Assembly (NCBI GenBank): GCA_015057825.1
Contig: SVDN01000001.1
Coordinates: 103,407-167,406, forward strand
DNA: 64,000 bases
Origin: Lachnospiraceae bacterium
Lineage (GTDB): Bacteria > Bacillota > Clostridia > Lachnospirales > Lachnospiraceae
Direction of reading: 5' to 3'
Each line of letters starts with the position of its first letter. Position 1 is the first letter of the stretch. The notes beneath the pieces were generated by a model. It worked only from the letters and a program-made list of their open reading frames with translations, made no database searches and was not told the DNA's origin. A program made the position numbers and the translations under genes. Shown one piece after another: positions 8,206 to 16,900 of this stretch.

Positions 8206-8655
8206 ATGATTTCAACCAAAGGAAGATATGCACTCAGACTTATGGTGGATCTCGCTTCACAAAACACCGAAGACTATGTGCCTTTAAAGGAAGTATCGGA
8301 GCGTCAAGGCGTATCCGAAAAATATATGGAAATAATTATCAAGGAACTTGTAAAAGCAAAACTTATCAAAGGTCTTCGCGGAAAAGGCGGCGGCTATAAG
8401 CTCTTAAGAAAGCCGGATGAATACCCTATCGGCGAAATTTTGGAAGCTGCGGGAGAACAGCTGGCAACGGTTGCATGCTTATTACCGGGTGCCGAAACTT
8501 GTGAAAGAGAAAACAGCTGCCAAACTATCGGCATGTGGAGAACTTTCGATAACATGACTCACGACTTTTTCTATGGCATCTCCTTAGAAGACCTTATGAG
8601 CGGAAACATAAAAAAACAAAAGGGCAAAACCCCATCCAAACAACTTGCAAAATAA
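8206..8655 (+). CDS. Rrf2-family regulator with three-cysteine motif
   Basis: The 149-residue protein starts with the Rrf2 winged helix (MISTKGRYALRLMVDLA) and a recognition segment with LRGKGGGY. Cys91, Cys99 and Cys105, followed by GMW, match the cysteine cluster that holds [2Fe-2S] in IscR-type members. CymR-type members lack it. It therefore probably senses Fe-S or sulfur status and controls cysteine and cluster genes. The neighbours are patB-cysK (divergent) and nifS-nifU. Both promoters share a motif with CCTAT, and a half-site lies before this gene. Start ATG 8206 follows AGGAGG. The regulon is an inference. Confidence 0.88.
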   Translation: MISTKGRYALRLMVDLASQNTEDYVPLKEVSERQGVSEKYMEIIIKELVKAKLIKGLRGKGGGYKLLRKPDEYPIGEILEAAGEQLATVACLLPGAETCERENSCQTIGMWRTFDNMTHDFFYGISLEDLMSGNIKKQKGKTPSKQLAK

Positions 8656-8672
8656 CCTTCTTAAGCATATAT

Positions 8673-8678
8673 TATAAT
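8673..8678 (+). promoter_or_regulatory. Probable -10 box before riboswitch
   Basis: A perfect TATAAT stands ten bases before the riboswitch aptamer. No good -35 at 16-18 bp was found; TTGCAA is 22 bp upstream. Confidence 0.35.
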
Positions 8679-8687
8679 TAGCAAATC

Positions 8688-8834
8688 AAGTAAGGGCTTT
8701 TTTAATCAAAAAGGAATTTGGTGAAAATCCAAAGCGATCCCGTCACTGTAATGTATGAGTTTAATCAGGATGTCACTGGGAAACCGGGAAGGCGATTAAA
8801 CGTTGAAACTAAGCCAGGAGACTTACCCCTACTT
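8688..8834 (+). promoter_or_regulatory. Cobalamin riboswitch
   Basis: The core landmarks are present in order. The P1 stem pairs AAGTAAGGG (8688-8696) with CCCCTACTT (8826-8834). TTTGGTGAAAATCCAAA with GCGATCCCGTCACTGTAA follows, then GATGTCACTGGGAAACCGGGAAGGCG. The B12 box, AAGCCAGGAGACTTACC, lies at about 8811-8827. This RNA class binds adenosyl- or methylcobalamin and usually switches off B12 transport or synthesis genes. Here the only gene downstream on the strand is a LysR-type regulator at 9010. A hairpin with a U-run (8892-8925) could be the expression platform. Confidence 0.92.
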
Positions 8835-8891
8835 CAAGATGAATAATCTACGGTAGATAGATAACACCTTGCATATGGTAAAATCATCGCA

Positions 8892-8925
8892 CATACCCGC
8901 AATCCCGTGGGTGTGGGTGTTTTTG
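8892..8925 (+). terminator. Candidate riboswitch terminator
   Basis: CATACCCGC (8892-8900) pairs with GTGGGTGTG (8907-8915), including two G-T pairs, and is followed by GGTGTTTTTG. The position, about 60 bases past the aptamer, suits a transcription-terminating expression platform. Confidence 0.6.
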
Positions 8926-8953
8926 TGTGTTTATACTATCTCCTTTATCTTTC

Positions 8954-8983
8954 GGTAATAAACTGATTACCCTGTTTATTACC
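8954..8983. promoter_or_regulatory. Perfect 10-bp inverted repeat before LysR gene
   Basis: GGTAATAAAC (8954-8963) and GTTTATTACC (8974-8983) are exact complements separated by 10 bp, 27 bp before the LysR start. It may be the regulator's own operator or a hairpin in the leader near the ribosome binding site. Confidence 0.5.
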
Positions 8984-9009
8984 ATGCAAGCTATATAAGG
9001 AGTTTTTTT

Positions 9010-9909
9010 ATGAATAGAATACAAATCAGATGTTTTCTTGAAACAGCAAAATGCCTTAATTTTTCCAAGGCTGCAGCCAATCTTTTTATATCTCAACCAA
9101 CACTTAGTCGTAATATATCAATGCTTGAAAAAGAGCTTGGAATCAAGCTCTTTTTAAGGAACAGTTTTCAGGGTACATCTTTGACTCCTGCCGGAAGCTG
9201 TATGCTTGATGCATTCAAAGAATCCGACAAATTAATCGAAGATGCCATTCGTCGTGCCCATAATATCGCCCAAAGCGAAAGCCACACTCTTTCCCTCGGC
9301 CTTTTGGAAGGTCAAATGATGGACGAGAAGCTTGGCAGCATTTTAAGCGAGTTTTCAAAAGAATATCCGAATATAAAATTGGAAATGACCAAAGAAAGCT
9401 TTGGTGAGTTATCGCGCAAGCTCGAAAGCGATGATTACGATATCATCATAACTATTGATGCAGAAGTCAAGAATAACAAGAATATTAAAATAAAGCCCTT
9501 GTATACCCTTCCCACATATCTTGCGGTACCGACTTCAATCTACAAAAAAATCCCCAAGAAAGACAACTACTCTCTTAAGGATTTTAAGGACTGTAATTTT
9601 ATTTGTACCGTAAAAAACGATGCACCGGCAATAGCAAATATGTTAACAACAGTGTGTAACAAATGCGGTTTCGAACCGAAAATCAAGTTTGCTTGCAATT
9701 TGCAAGAAGAAGCCGCAATGCTTGAAATGGGCAGCGGAATTGCGGGCCTTAACTCCTACCATTCCATTTTTCACAGCCCAAATATAAAAAGCATCAATGT
9801 GAAAGAATTTGAAGCTCAAGTCTTTTCGATTTGCTGGAAGCAGGCCGCTCCAAACCCGGCTGTTAATCTATTTAGTCGTTTTTACAACAACTTTTGCAAA
9901 AATTCCTGA
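9010..9909 (+). CDS. LysR-family transcriptional regulator
   Basis: The 299-residue protein has the LysR winged helix at 1-60 (NRIQIRCFLETAKCLNFSKAAANLFISQPTLSRNIS, shown only to mark the helix-turn-helix) and a periplasmic-binding-like effector domain from about 90. The target and ligand are not evident. It lies downstream of a cobalamin riboswitch, a terminator-like hairpin and a perfect inverted repeat, so its own synthesis may respond to B12. ATG 9010 follows AAGGAG. The last 38 bases overlap the convergent sufE gene. Confidence 0.88.
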   Translation: MNRIQIRCFLETAKCLNFSKAAANLFISQPTLSRNISMLEKELGIKLFLRNSFQGTSLTPAGSCMLDAFKESDKLIEDAIRRAHNIAQSESHTLSLGLLEGQMMDEKLGSILSEFSKEYPNIKLEMTKESFGELSRKLESDDYDIIITIDAEVKNNKNIKIKPLYTLPTYLAVPTSIYKKIPKKDNYSLKDFKDCNFICTVKNDAPAIANMLTTVCNKCGFEPKIKFACNLQEEAAMLEMGSGIAGLNSYHSIFHSPNIKSINVKEFEAQVFSICWKQAAPNPAVNLFSRFYNNFCKNS

Positions 9910-10288
9910 TTTCTTCATTCATTTTTTTGATGCCTACGGTTCTTTCGCTGTTAAAATGTTCCTCAATGGAACACTCTTTCAAAAAATCGAAATCCGACTC
10001 TGCTATGTCTTTGATTTTCTCACCATTGTAGAGCTCCGACATTATATACAAAACGCCTCTTATAAGGAGAGTATCGCTTGTTGCTCTCATATTGAAGATG
10101 CCCTCATTGTCCGTAAGCTTTAGCCAAACTCTTGACTGACAACCTTTATATATATACTCATCCGTCATAATATCCGGTATTTCGGCGGGAATATAGGCGG
10201 ATAATTCCACAATAAAGGCATACCTTGTAAAGGCATCATCAAACTCATTCAGTTCTTTTCTTATATCAATCAGTTTGTTTTTCAGCAT
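9872..10288 (-). CDS. sufE: SufE-family sulfur acceptor protein
   Basis: The 138-residue protein matches SufE/CsdE. An N-terminal helical segment is followed by YKGCQSRVWL, where Cys50 is the residue that takes persulfide sulfur from a SufS-type desulfurase. ATSDTLLIRGVLYIMSELYNGEKIKDI is the next conserved block (given for position about 69-95). No sufS or sufBCD gene is in the window. The gene overlaps by 23 bp the end of an ACP-like gene on the same strand, and its own end overlaps the LysR gene. Confidence 0.88.
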   Translation of the reverse strand: MLKNKLIDIRKELNEFDDAFTRYAFIVELSAYIPAEIPDIMTDEYIYKGCQSRVWLKLTDNEGIFNMRATSDTLLIRGVLYIMSELYNGEKIKDIAESDFDFLKECSIEEHFNSERTVGIKKMNEEIRNFCKSCCKND

Positions 10289-10709
10289 TTTCTATACCCG
10301 TTTTCTCATCAAAAATAATCTTTGCCAGCATATCGGTAGTTTCGATATTTGCCGTATCATATTTCGTCAAATCCACGCCAAAATCTTCGGAAATTGCCAT
10401 AAAAAGCAACACCTTTTTGGTCATGGAAGAACTTGTTGCCCCGCAATGTCTGGAAATATCAAGAAGAGCCGCCTCGTTGTGGTTAAGTTTTCCGGCTTTT
10501 TCCACACTAAGCGCCGACAACTCGTTTAGATTATTTGTTTCCACACCGCTTTCGTCATCCAGCAAAAACTTGTAAATAACATAATTTCGTATATGGAATT
10601 CAAAGTCCGAAAGGCCGGCATTTGCCGACCCTTTCAGAGCTTCGATTTCTTTTTTTGCCATAGAATTTGCCTTCATCAAACGCTTTATAATACCATTTTT
10701 ATCAAGCAT
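10266..10709 (-). CDS. Hypothetical protein with ACP-like C-terminal half
   Basis: The 147-residue protein is not assigned to a named family. Residues 89-135 read CGATSSSMTKKVLLFMAISE then DFGVDLTKY and TTDMLAKII. This follows the acyl carrier protein pattern (GADSLxxVELxxxxEExFGIxIxD...TVGDLVxxI), with Ser93 at the phosphopantetheine position. The N-terminal 80 residues are helical and acidic. Its stop region overlaps sufE by 23 bp, and its start is 5 bp after the isomerase gene, so it is translated as part of the same operon. An ACP next to a persulfide acceptor recalls the ACP-ISD11-desulfurase complex of mitochondria, but that is only an analogy. Confidence 0.6.
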   Translation of the reverse strand: MLDKNGIIKRLMKANSMAKKEIEALKGSANAGLSDFEFHIRNYVIYKFLLDDESGVETNNLNELSALSVEKAGKLNHNEAALLDISRHCGATSSSMTKKVLLFMAISEDFGVDLTKYDTANIETTDMLAKIIFDEKTGIENAEKQTD

Positions 10710-10714
10710 AATAA

Positions 10715-12301
10715 TTAACCTATTAAAACTTCAAGTCCCAAAGCTTTTGCAAGCATAGTCATTTCATCAAAATAATCGCCATATACAAATGGAATGTGGT
10801 TTCCTACCTCAAGCTGATTTTCATAGAATCTGTAGCTGTCCTCAACCTGAATAAGTGAACCGAGTGTACAGTTGTCCATATCGTAACCGTATCCGCCTTT
10901 AAGCACACCTTTTGAAATAAAAAGTTTATCGCAATTAGCATCAAAACGGCACATTGTAACAACCTGTCCCGCATCCAAATCAAAGTCCTGACGCATTGTC
11001 GCACCGAATCCGCTGTAAGCAAAAGGTCTGATGGCGTATTTTGCAGGCTTTTCCTCAAAGCCCTTCATCTGACGGTTAGCAACGGAATGACCTGTAAGAA
11101 TGATGTTTGGCTGACCTTTCAGGGCTTCCCATTTTTCCGGTCCGATATGGTCTTTTGCAAAATGCATCTGCATACCGTCTTCAATCAAAGCACCGTCCGG
11201 CTGTGTAATAACCGCAGTATTTCCCATGTATGACGGTTTACCCGCGATTGCCTGAAGTGCAGCTTTTGAAACAACTGCTGCCACATCATATTCACAAGCC
11301 GAAGGAATACCCTCTTCGTTGTTCAAGGAATGAGAAATACAGAATGTGAATCTTTCTTTATTGATACGGCATGTTGAGCATGTATCAGGGCAGTTTGCGG
11401 TAAAGGCATTACATTCGTTTTTGTTCATAAGCTTACGAACAAGATAGAACATTTTAATTGACGGAATCATGTTTTCTTTTGTCATAACGCAAGGATCCGC
11501 ATCTTTCATGAGTTCATCTATTATTCTGTTAACTTCAACCATGTCTTCGGCATTGATGTTTTCCTGAAGTCTGCCCGGAGTTGTATAGTTTGTCCTTGGG
11601 TCGATTTCCTGAAGCTGGTCGATAAGCTCGTGAATGTTAACATATCTAAACTTAGTTCCAAGCTTTGCCGTAACTTTTTCCAAATCTATAAACGAATCAT
11701 TTGCGCAGTGGTAGCCGAGATTACCGTTAAATCTTGTAGAGCAAAGCACTCTTAAGTTTGCAAGCACCTTCTTTGCACGAAGAGCGCGAAGCTCATGTCT
11801 TGCTTCTTCCCAGCTTCTGAAGCCGTAGCATTCAAGACCTCTTGCTTTCATTGCAGAGATATTAATTGTCATACCATAGTCATTGCCCACGAAAGCAACA
11901 GGTTTTTTTGCAAGCTGTGCAAACTCAACAATCATCTCACCTGTACGACCTGTTGTTGAAACAAAGTAAAAATCAACATCTTCGTTGCCTTCCAGTACTT
12001 TTCTCATCATAGTTTCGGAAACTCTCCAGTTTTCCGTGTGATTTTCAAATCTGTGAGCTTCCAATACTTCAACGCCTTCAGGCATGTTGTGCTGAACACC
12101 CATTAAGAAGCCTTTGTATGCTTCGTTGTTAATCATAATATCAAATTCCGGCTCCAACTCTTTGTCTTTGCCAAAACGACAGGGACCTTCATACGCAAGT
12201 TCGTGAACGATATCGAAAAATACCGGACGAACCTTGTATGTTACGTTTTGAAGGTTGTCAATTTCAATCTTCGGTGTTGTTTTCTTAATTTCTTTTGCCA
12301 T
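10715..12301 (-). CDS. L-fucose/L-arabinose isomerase-family protein
   Basis: The 528-residue protein fits the FucI/AraA superfamily of Mn-dependent aldose-ketose isomerases. It has an N-terminal Rossmann-like part (FYFVSTTGRTGEMIVEFAQL region, about 110-135), a central domain, and a C-terminal part with GHSVANRQMKG near residue 420. The substrate cannot be assigned, since no sugar kinase, aldolase or transporter lies nearby. I chose ATG 12301 because AGGAGG lies eight to nine bases upstream; the longer frame has no site. A cluster of cysteines (NCPDTCSTC near 310) is unusual for the family. It leads a three-gene run with the ACP-like gene and sufE. Confidence 0.75.
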   Translation of the reverse strand: MAKEIKKTTPKIEIDNLQNVTYKVRPVFFDIVHELAYEGPCRFGKDKELEPEFDIMINNEAYKGFLMGVQHNMPEGVEVLEAHRFENHTENWRVSETMMRKVLEGNEDVDFYFVSTTGRTGEMIVEFAQLAKKPVAFVGNDYGMTINISAMKARGLECYGFRSWEEARHELRALRAKKVLANLRVLCSTRFNGNLGYHCANDSFIDLEKVTAKLGTKFRYVNIHELIDQLQEIDPRTNYTTPGRLQENINAEDMVEVNRIIDELMKDADPCVMTKENMIPSIKMFYLVRKLMNKNECNAFTANCPDTCSTCRINKERFTFCISHSLNNEEGIPSACEYDVAAVVSKAALQAIAGKPSYMGNTAVITQPDGALIEDGMQMHFAKDHIGPEKWEALKGQPNIILTGHSVANRQMKGFEEKPAKYAIRPFAYSGFGATMRQDFDLDAGQVVTMCRFDANCDKLFISKGVLKGGYGYDMDNCTLGSLIQVEDSYRFYENQLEVGNHIPFVYGDYFDEMTMLAKALGLEVLIG

Positions 12302-12419
12302 TTTGCTTTTTCCTCCTAAATAATAAATACTGAAATTGTGCCCTAAACACACCAAGTTTAAGGACTTTATAAATAAATCCTAACATCTGCAATCTTTCAA
12401 AAAAAAATTGAAGTTAAAC

Positions 12420-12448
12420 ATAGGCTATTTAAAAATTAAATAGCCTAT
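12420..12448. promoter_or_regulatory. Perfect 11-bp inverted repeat in divergent spacer
   Basis: ATAGGCTATTT (12420-12430) and AAATAGCCTAT (12438-12448) are exact complements around a 7-bp centre. They lie between the divergent isomerase and citrate synthase genes. No coding sequence ends toward this point from either side, so it is more likely an operator than a terminator. Confidence 0.5.
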
Positions 12449-12586
12449 CCTTTCTCGTAACTTCACCGAATTTTCACTATTTTTTCTTTGACAGTACCCC
12501 CTATAATCCTTTAAAATAAAGGAGATGGGATATCTATGGGGTAAAAATGTATAATGGTCGGCTTGTCCGAATAAAGGAGGATTAAT

Positions 12587-13930
12587 TTGAACAAACTGGA
12601 ATCTTATACTCAAATCATGGAAGAAGTGTGCCGCAATAACGACTACATTGCTCCGGATCTTTATGCAAAAAACGACGTAAAACGCGGCCTTCGCGATGAA
12701 AACGGAAACGGCGTTGTTACAGGTCTTACAAACATTTCCAAAATAAAATCATTTGATATTGTTAACGGAGAAAAAGTGCCTTGTGACGGCGAGCTTTGGT
12801 ACAGAGGCTACAAAATAACCGATCTTATAACTCACCTTGGCAATGACGAACCGGGCTTTCATAAAGTTGCCTATCTTTTGCTTATGGGCTCTCTTACTAC
12901 GCCTAAGCAGGCCGAAGAGTTTAAGCAATTTTTAAACGCCAGCAATACTCTGCCAAAAAACTTTACTCGTGACGTAATTATGAAGGCGCCTTCTTACGAT
13001 ATTATGAACTCGATGACAAGAAGTATACTCACTCTTGCATCGTATGACAAAAAGTCAAACGATATATCCGTAAGCAATTCTCTTCGTCAGTGCATACAGC
13101 TGATAAGCGAATTTCCGATGCTTGCAATATATGCATATCATGCATATAACCATTATGACAACGACGATATTATGCTTATAAGGCGTCCGGATCCAAACGC
13201 ATCTACTGCGGAAAACATCCTTAGAATGCTTCGTCCGGATAAAAAATATACGGCAACTGAAGTAAAAGTACTTGATACCGCTCTTATACTCCACATGGAG
13301 CATGGCGGTGGTAACAATTCCACTTTCACAACCCGTGTTGTTACATCATCGGGTTCCGACACATATTCAACCATTGCCGCTGCAATGTCATCCCTTAAAG
13401 GTCCACGCCACGGCGGTGCCAATATTAAAGTTATGGATATGATGGCGGATATGAAAAAGCAAGTTAAAGACTTTTATGATAAAGATCAGGTAAGAGCATA
13501 TCTGGAAAAGCTGGTTAATAAAGATGCCTTCGACAAAACGGGGCTTATTTACGGTATGGGACATGCAATTTATTCCCTTTCCGACCCGAGAGAGCGAATC
13601 TTCAAACAGTTCGTGGAACGCCTTGCGGTGGAAAAAGGTCGCGAACGAGACCTTGCCCTTTATCAAAACGTTGAAGAAATCGCACCTCTTGTAATAGCCG
13701 AAAAACGCCACATTTACAAGGGTGTCAGCCCTAACGTGGATTTCTATTCCGGCTTTGTATACGAGATGTTGGGTATTCCGAAAGAGCTCTACACCGCAAT
13801 GTTTGCCATTGCAAGAATCGTAGGTTGGAGTGCCCACCGCATAGAAGAGCTTATTTGCATGGACAAAATCATCCGTCCGGCATATGTAAGCGTAATGAAA
13901 GAAAAAGATGTAAACAATTTGGATAAATAA
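12587..13930 (+). CDS. gltA: Citrate synthase
   Basis: The 447-residue enzyme condenses acetyl-CoA and oxaloacetate. The first catalytic His lies in HMEHGGGNNST, the second His in GMGHAIYSLSDPR, and the catalytic Asp in NVDFYSGFVYEMLGIP. PRHGGAN marks the CoA-binding side. Translation starts at TTG 12587, with AAAGGAGG six bases before it and no better ATG. In anaerobes of this kind the enzyme serves glutamate synthesis through a partial TCA pathway. No aconitase or isocitrate dehydrogenase gene is adjacent. Transcription ends at the palindrome 13947-13984. Confidence 0.95.
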   Translation: MNKLESYTQIMEEVCRNNDYIAPDLYAKNDVKRGLRDENGNGVVTGLTNISKIKSFDIVNGEKVPCDGELWYRGYKITDLITHLGNDEPGFHKVAYLLLMGSLTTPKQAEEFKQFLNASNTLPKNFTRDVIMKAPSYDIMNSMTRSILTLASYDKKSNDISVSNSLRQCIQLISEFPMLAIYAYHAYNHYDNDDIMLIRRPDPNASTAENILRMLRPDKKYTATEVKVLDTALILHMEHGGGNNSTFTTRVVTSSGSDTYSTIAAAMSSLKGPRHGGANIKVMDMMADMKKQVKDFYDKDQVRAYLEKLVNKDAFDKTGLIYGMGHAIYSLSDPRERIFKQFVERLAVEKGRERDLALYQNVEEIAPLVIAEKRHIYKGVSPNVDFYSGFVYEMLGIPKELYTAMFAIARIVGWSAHRIEELICMDKIIRPAYVSVMKEKDVNNLDK

Positions 13931-13946
13931 AATAACAATTAAAAAT

Positions 13947-13984
13947 AACAAAAACAGGATGTCAATTGACATCCTGTTTTTGTT
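13947..13984. terminator. Perfect 38-bp palindrome, bidirectional terminator
   Basis: AACAAAAACAGGATGTCAA (13947-13965) is followed directly by its exact reverse complement (13966-13984). Flanking A and T runs make it work in both directions, ending citrate synthase transcripts and the giant gene, whose stop codon it touches. Confidence 0.9.
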
Positions 13985-16900
13985 TATTGTTCTTCTTCAT
14001 CTTCTTCGCTGTCTTGTTTCTTTTTAAGGAAATAAACAAGCAAAGCTATAAATGTACCGATTATTGCAAAAGGTAAATCCAACAAACAGAAACCAAACAA
14101 TACACAGATTACATCAAGTGCGGTTCCCACCACCAAAGTAGTTATTCTTAATTTCTTTTGCTTGTCATTTTTCTTTAATAAGATAAGAACCACAACTTCG
14201 CCAAGTGTTATAATTACTATCCACCAATGAATATGACAATGAATTTCGCTGTAGATGCTTTCTTCGTTATCCGGAGCACTCGCACCATCCTTAGTATTAA
14301 TGTCTTTGGATGGTTTATCCATGCCTGTCTTGTCCCCGTTATTTGTTGTTTCACCGCTTGTATTATCTGTTCCTGCGCCATCCGCATTTTCGCTTCCTGC
14401 GCCGGCATCATATCTATCATCCCAAGGGCTGCCGCCTTCTGCATTATCGCTTCTTGCTATTTCGCTATCCCTATAAGCTATAAGATATGTTGAGAACAAA
14501 GAGCTCTTAAAGCTGAGTGTGCCCTTTTGCGCATCAAATACACTTTGCAATACCTCAGCTTCAGGTCCGTTGTCATAATCGTGAACTCGAACCAAAGTGT
14601 AACTTCTTTCAACATTCGGATTTGTATTAAGCAACTCATTCGGAAGCTTCAACTCGAAGCCAATCTCCTCTCCGTAAAGTGATGTTATTCTTTCAGGTGT
14701 GAGATTATTTATCTTAAGGAACATGGATATGTCAATAAACTTACCTATGTTCATTTTATCTCCCATAAGAGCAAGCTGTCTCAGTGCTTTTTCCTTATGG
14801 CCGTTGCTTTCTATCTCATCTTCGTTTGCGGGACTTACAACCAAGTAAACGATAATATCGTTGTTGTTTAAAATATTATTATCGTTTTTGAAGGTCTTTA
14901 CCACCCTTTCGGCAAGATCGACATTGAAATCCGAAACATTTGTTTCCGGCGCCTGAAGCTCTATTTCAAGCTCTGTGGTAAGACTTTCAGATTCATTCGT
15001 TTCCTCATCGATAATCGATATATCAACTATCCATGTCTTGGTGTATGTTTCTCCTTCAAAGTCTACCGATGCCGTATATTCAATCTCACCTTTTTGAGTT
15101 TTTGTCGCCTCTTTTATTACATTTTCGCTAATAGTGCATGGAAGCGTCACAACATGATCCGCATTATGTTTGCAAATAAATGTAGCTGTCATTTCCGCCT
15201 GTGATCCCATCCACAAAATGTTTTCGGTATCGAAATCATGTCCGTCATATATCGTAACATTTGTGATTTTCGTTTCGTTTCCGGCTTCATCGCAAGCCAC
15301 TATTGTATAGCTTGTTCCATCTGCCGCAAGCACGTAATGACCGGAACTGATATCTATTTCGCTGTCATTTACCTTAACGCTCTTTAATTTTGTCTCATCG
15401 GCAAAGTTAATTGTCTGTTCTTCACAATAAACCATTCCCGATGATACTCCGTTTAGGCTTGGCTTAACATCATCCAACACTATTCCGTCCGATGATATGT
15501 AAGTTACATGTCCGGCATTGTCTTCAATTCTTGCGTAAACTACCAACTTATCGTTAGGACTGATTTTGAAAGTGGAATTATTTTCTATGGCAGTCCAATT
15601 TTGTGAAGGCAGACTCTCAAGTTCCGTTCTGCTAAGTTCGTTACCCTGAGCATTAAAGAGTGTGAAATAATCTATTTCTTTTATGCCGCTGCCGCCGTTT
15701 TCATCGTTTGCGCTTATTTTAACATCCGTTGCTTTGTTCTTGTAGAGTCCAAAGCTTATGCTGCTTAAAAATTCATCCCAAACGTCCGATCCGACTGTTA
15801 TCGATCCAACCGGTGCTTCAACATCGACAATACTCCAGTTTACAACAAAGCTTCCCTGATAGTTGCCTTTCATTGTAACCGTGTAGGAATAGTCGCCTAC
15901 GTTTCTTGCACTTGTTGTACCGGATATGGTGTAATCAACTCCCTTTTCAAGCAGTAGATTTTCAAGACCCAAATCGCTTCTGTTATCATATACCTTTATT
16001 TCCGGAGTAATTACCCCGTTGTTGAGAACATGATTAAAGCTGTTTGTAGCAGATACCGCTCCGTCGGTTTCCATTGTTACAACAAACGGTCCCTGAGCGT
16101 CTTCTGTTCCTCTTGGGCTAACCTTAAGCTTGCCGTTTGCATATGAGATTGCATAGTCGTTTGTAACATCTCCCACATTCGGGTCTGCATTTGTAATGCT
16201 TACAACAACCGCCTCATTATCAACGGAAGTTACAAGTCCGTTTACATAGAAGACGTCCGTCATCGAACTTGGCATGTCAATGCTTACTATCGTGTCCGTA
16301 TCCGCAAGTCCCGATTGACTGTATGAACTGTTGGAGAGTTCGCTATAATCAAAAACTTTTTCGTCGGACTCGCTGCTTATCAAAAGCGCCTTCTTCACTA
16401 TTGTAAAGTTCTTTGTTATGCTGCCTGTGTAGTTGCCTTTGCCGCTTATTGTTATAACTGCGCTGCCCGCATGGATATTGTCGGCATAGCTAAGCTCATA
16501 ATCTATTCCCTTTACAAGTGTCAAAACATCTCCCGACTCTGTTTCGTATTTTACTACGGGTTCAGGCTTTATTTCGCTTCCCGTGTAAGTTTTTGCCGCA
16601 ATGTTATCAACACTTATACCTTGTGCATAATTGTCAGCATCTCCCAAATCTTTTGCAATAACATTAAATGTAAGAGAAGTTGTTTCTTCATCATAGTTTT
16701 CTGTTTCAAGGGCTGTTATCCCAATAAGCTTATGACCTACATCAGTTATTGATAAAGCATCATCGCTTGTTAATCCTCCAAAGTCGTAAACTATATCTCC
16801 AACTCCGGCAAGATCGCTTACTCCGCCTACACCATAAGCAAATGCACCGCTTAATTTATGCGCTCTTCCGTCATATACAAAGCTTGTTACAACATTATCC

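Noticed and set aside
12489..12507. TTGACA and TATAAT before citrate synthase
   Set aside because: The two perfect hexamers are only 7 bp apart, so they cannot form one promoter. Another TATAAT at 12550-12555 lacks a good -35.
13984..14300. Sortase anchor at the end of the giant protein
   Set aside because: No LPXTG-like motif was found before the hydrophobic end, which has three helices and not one.
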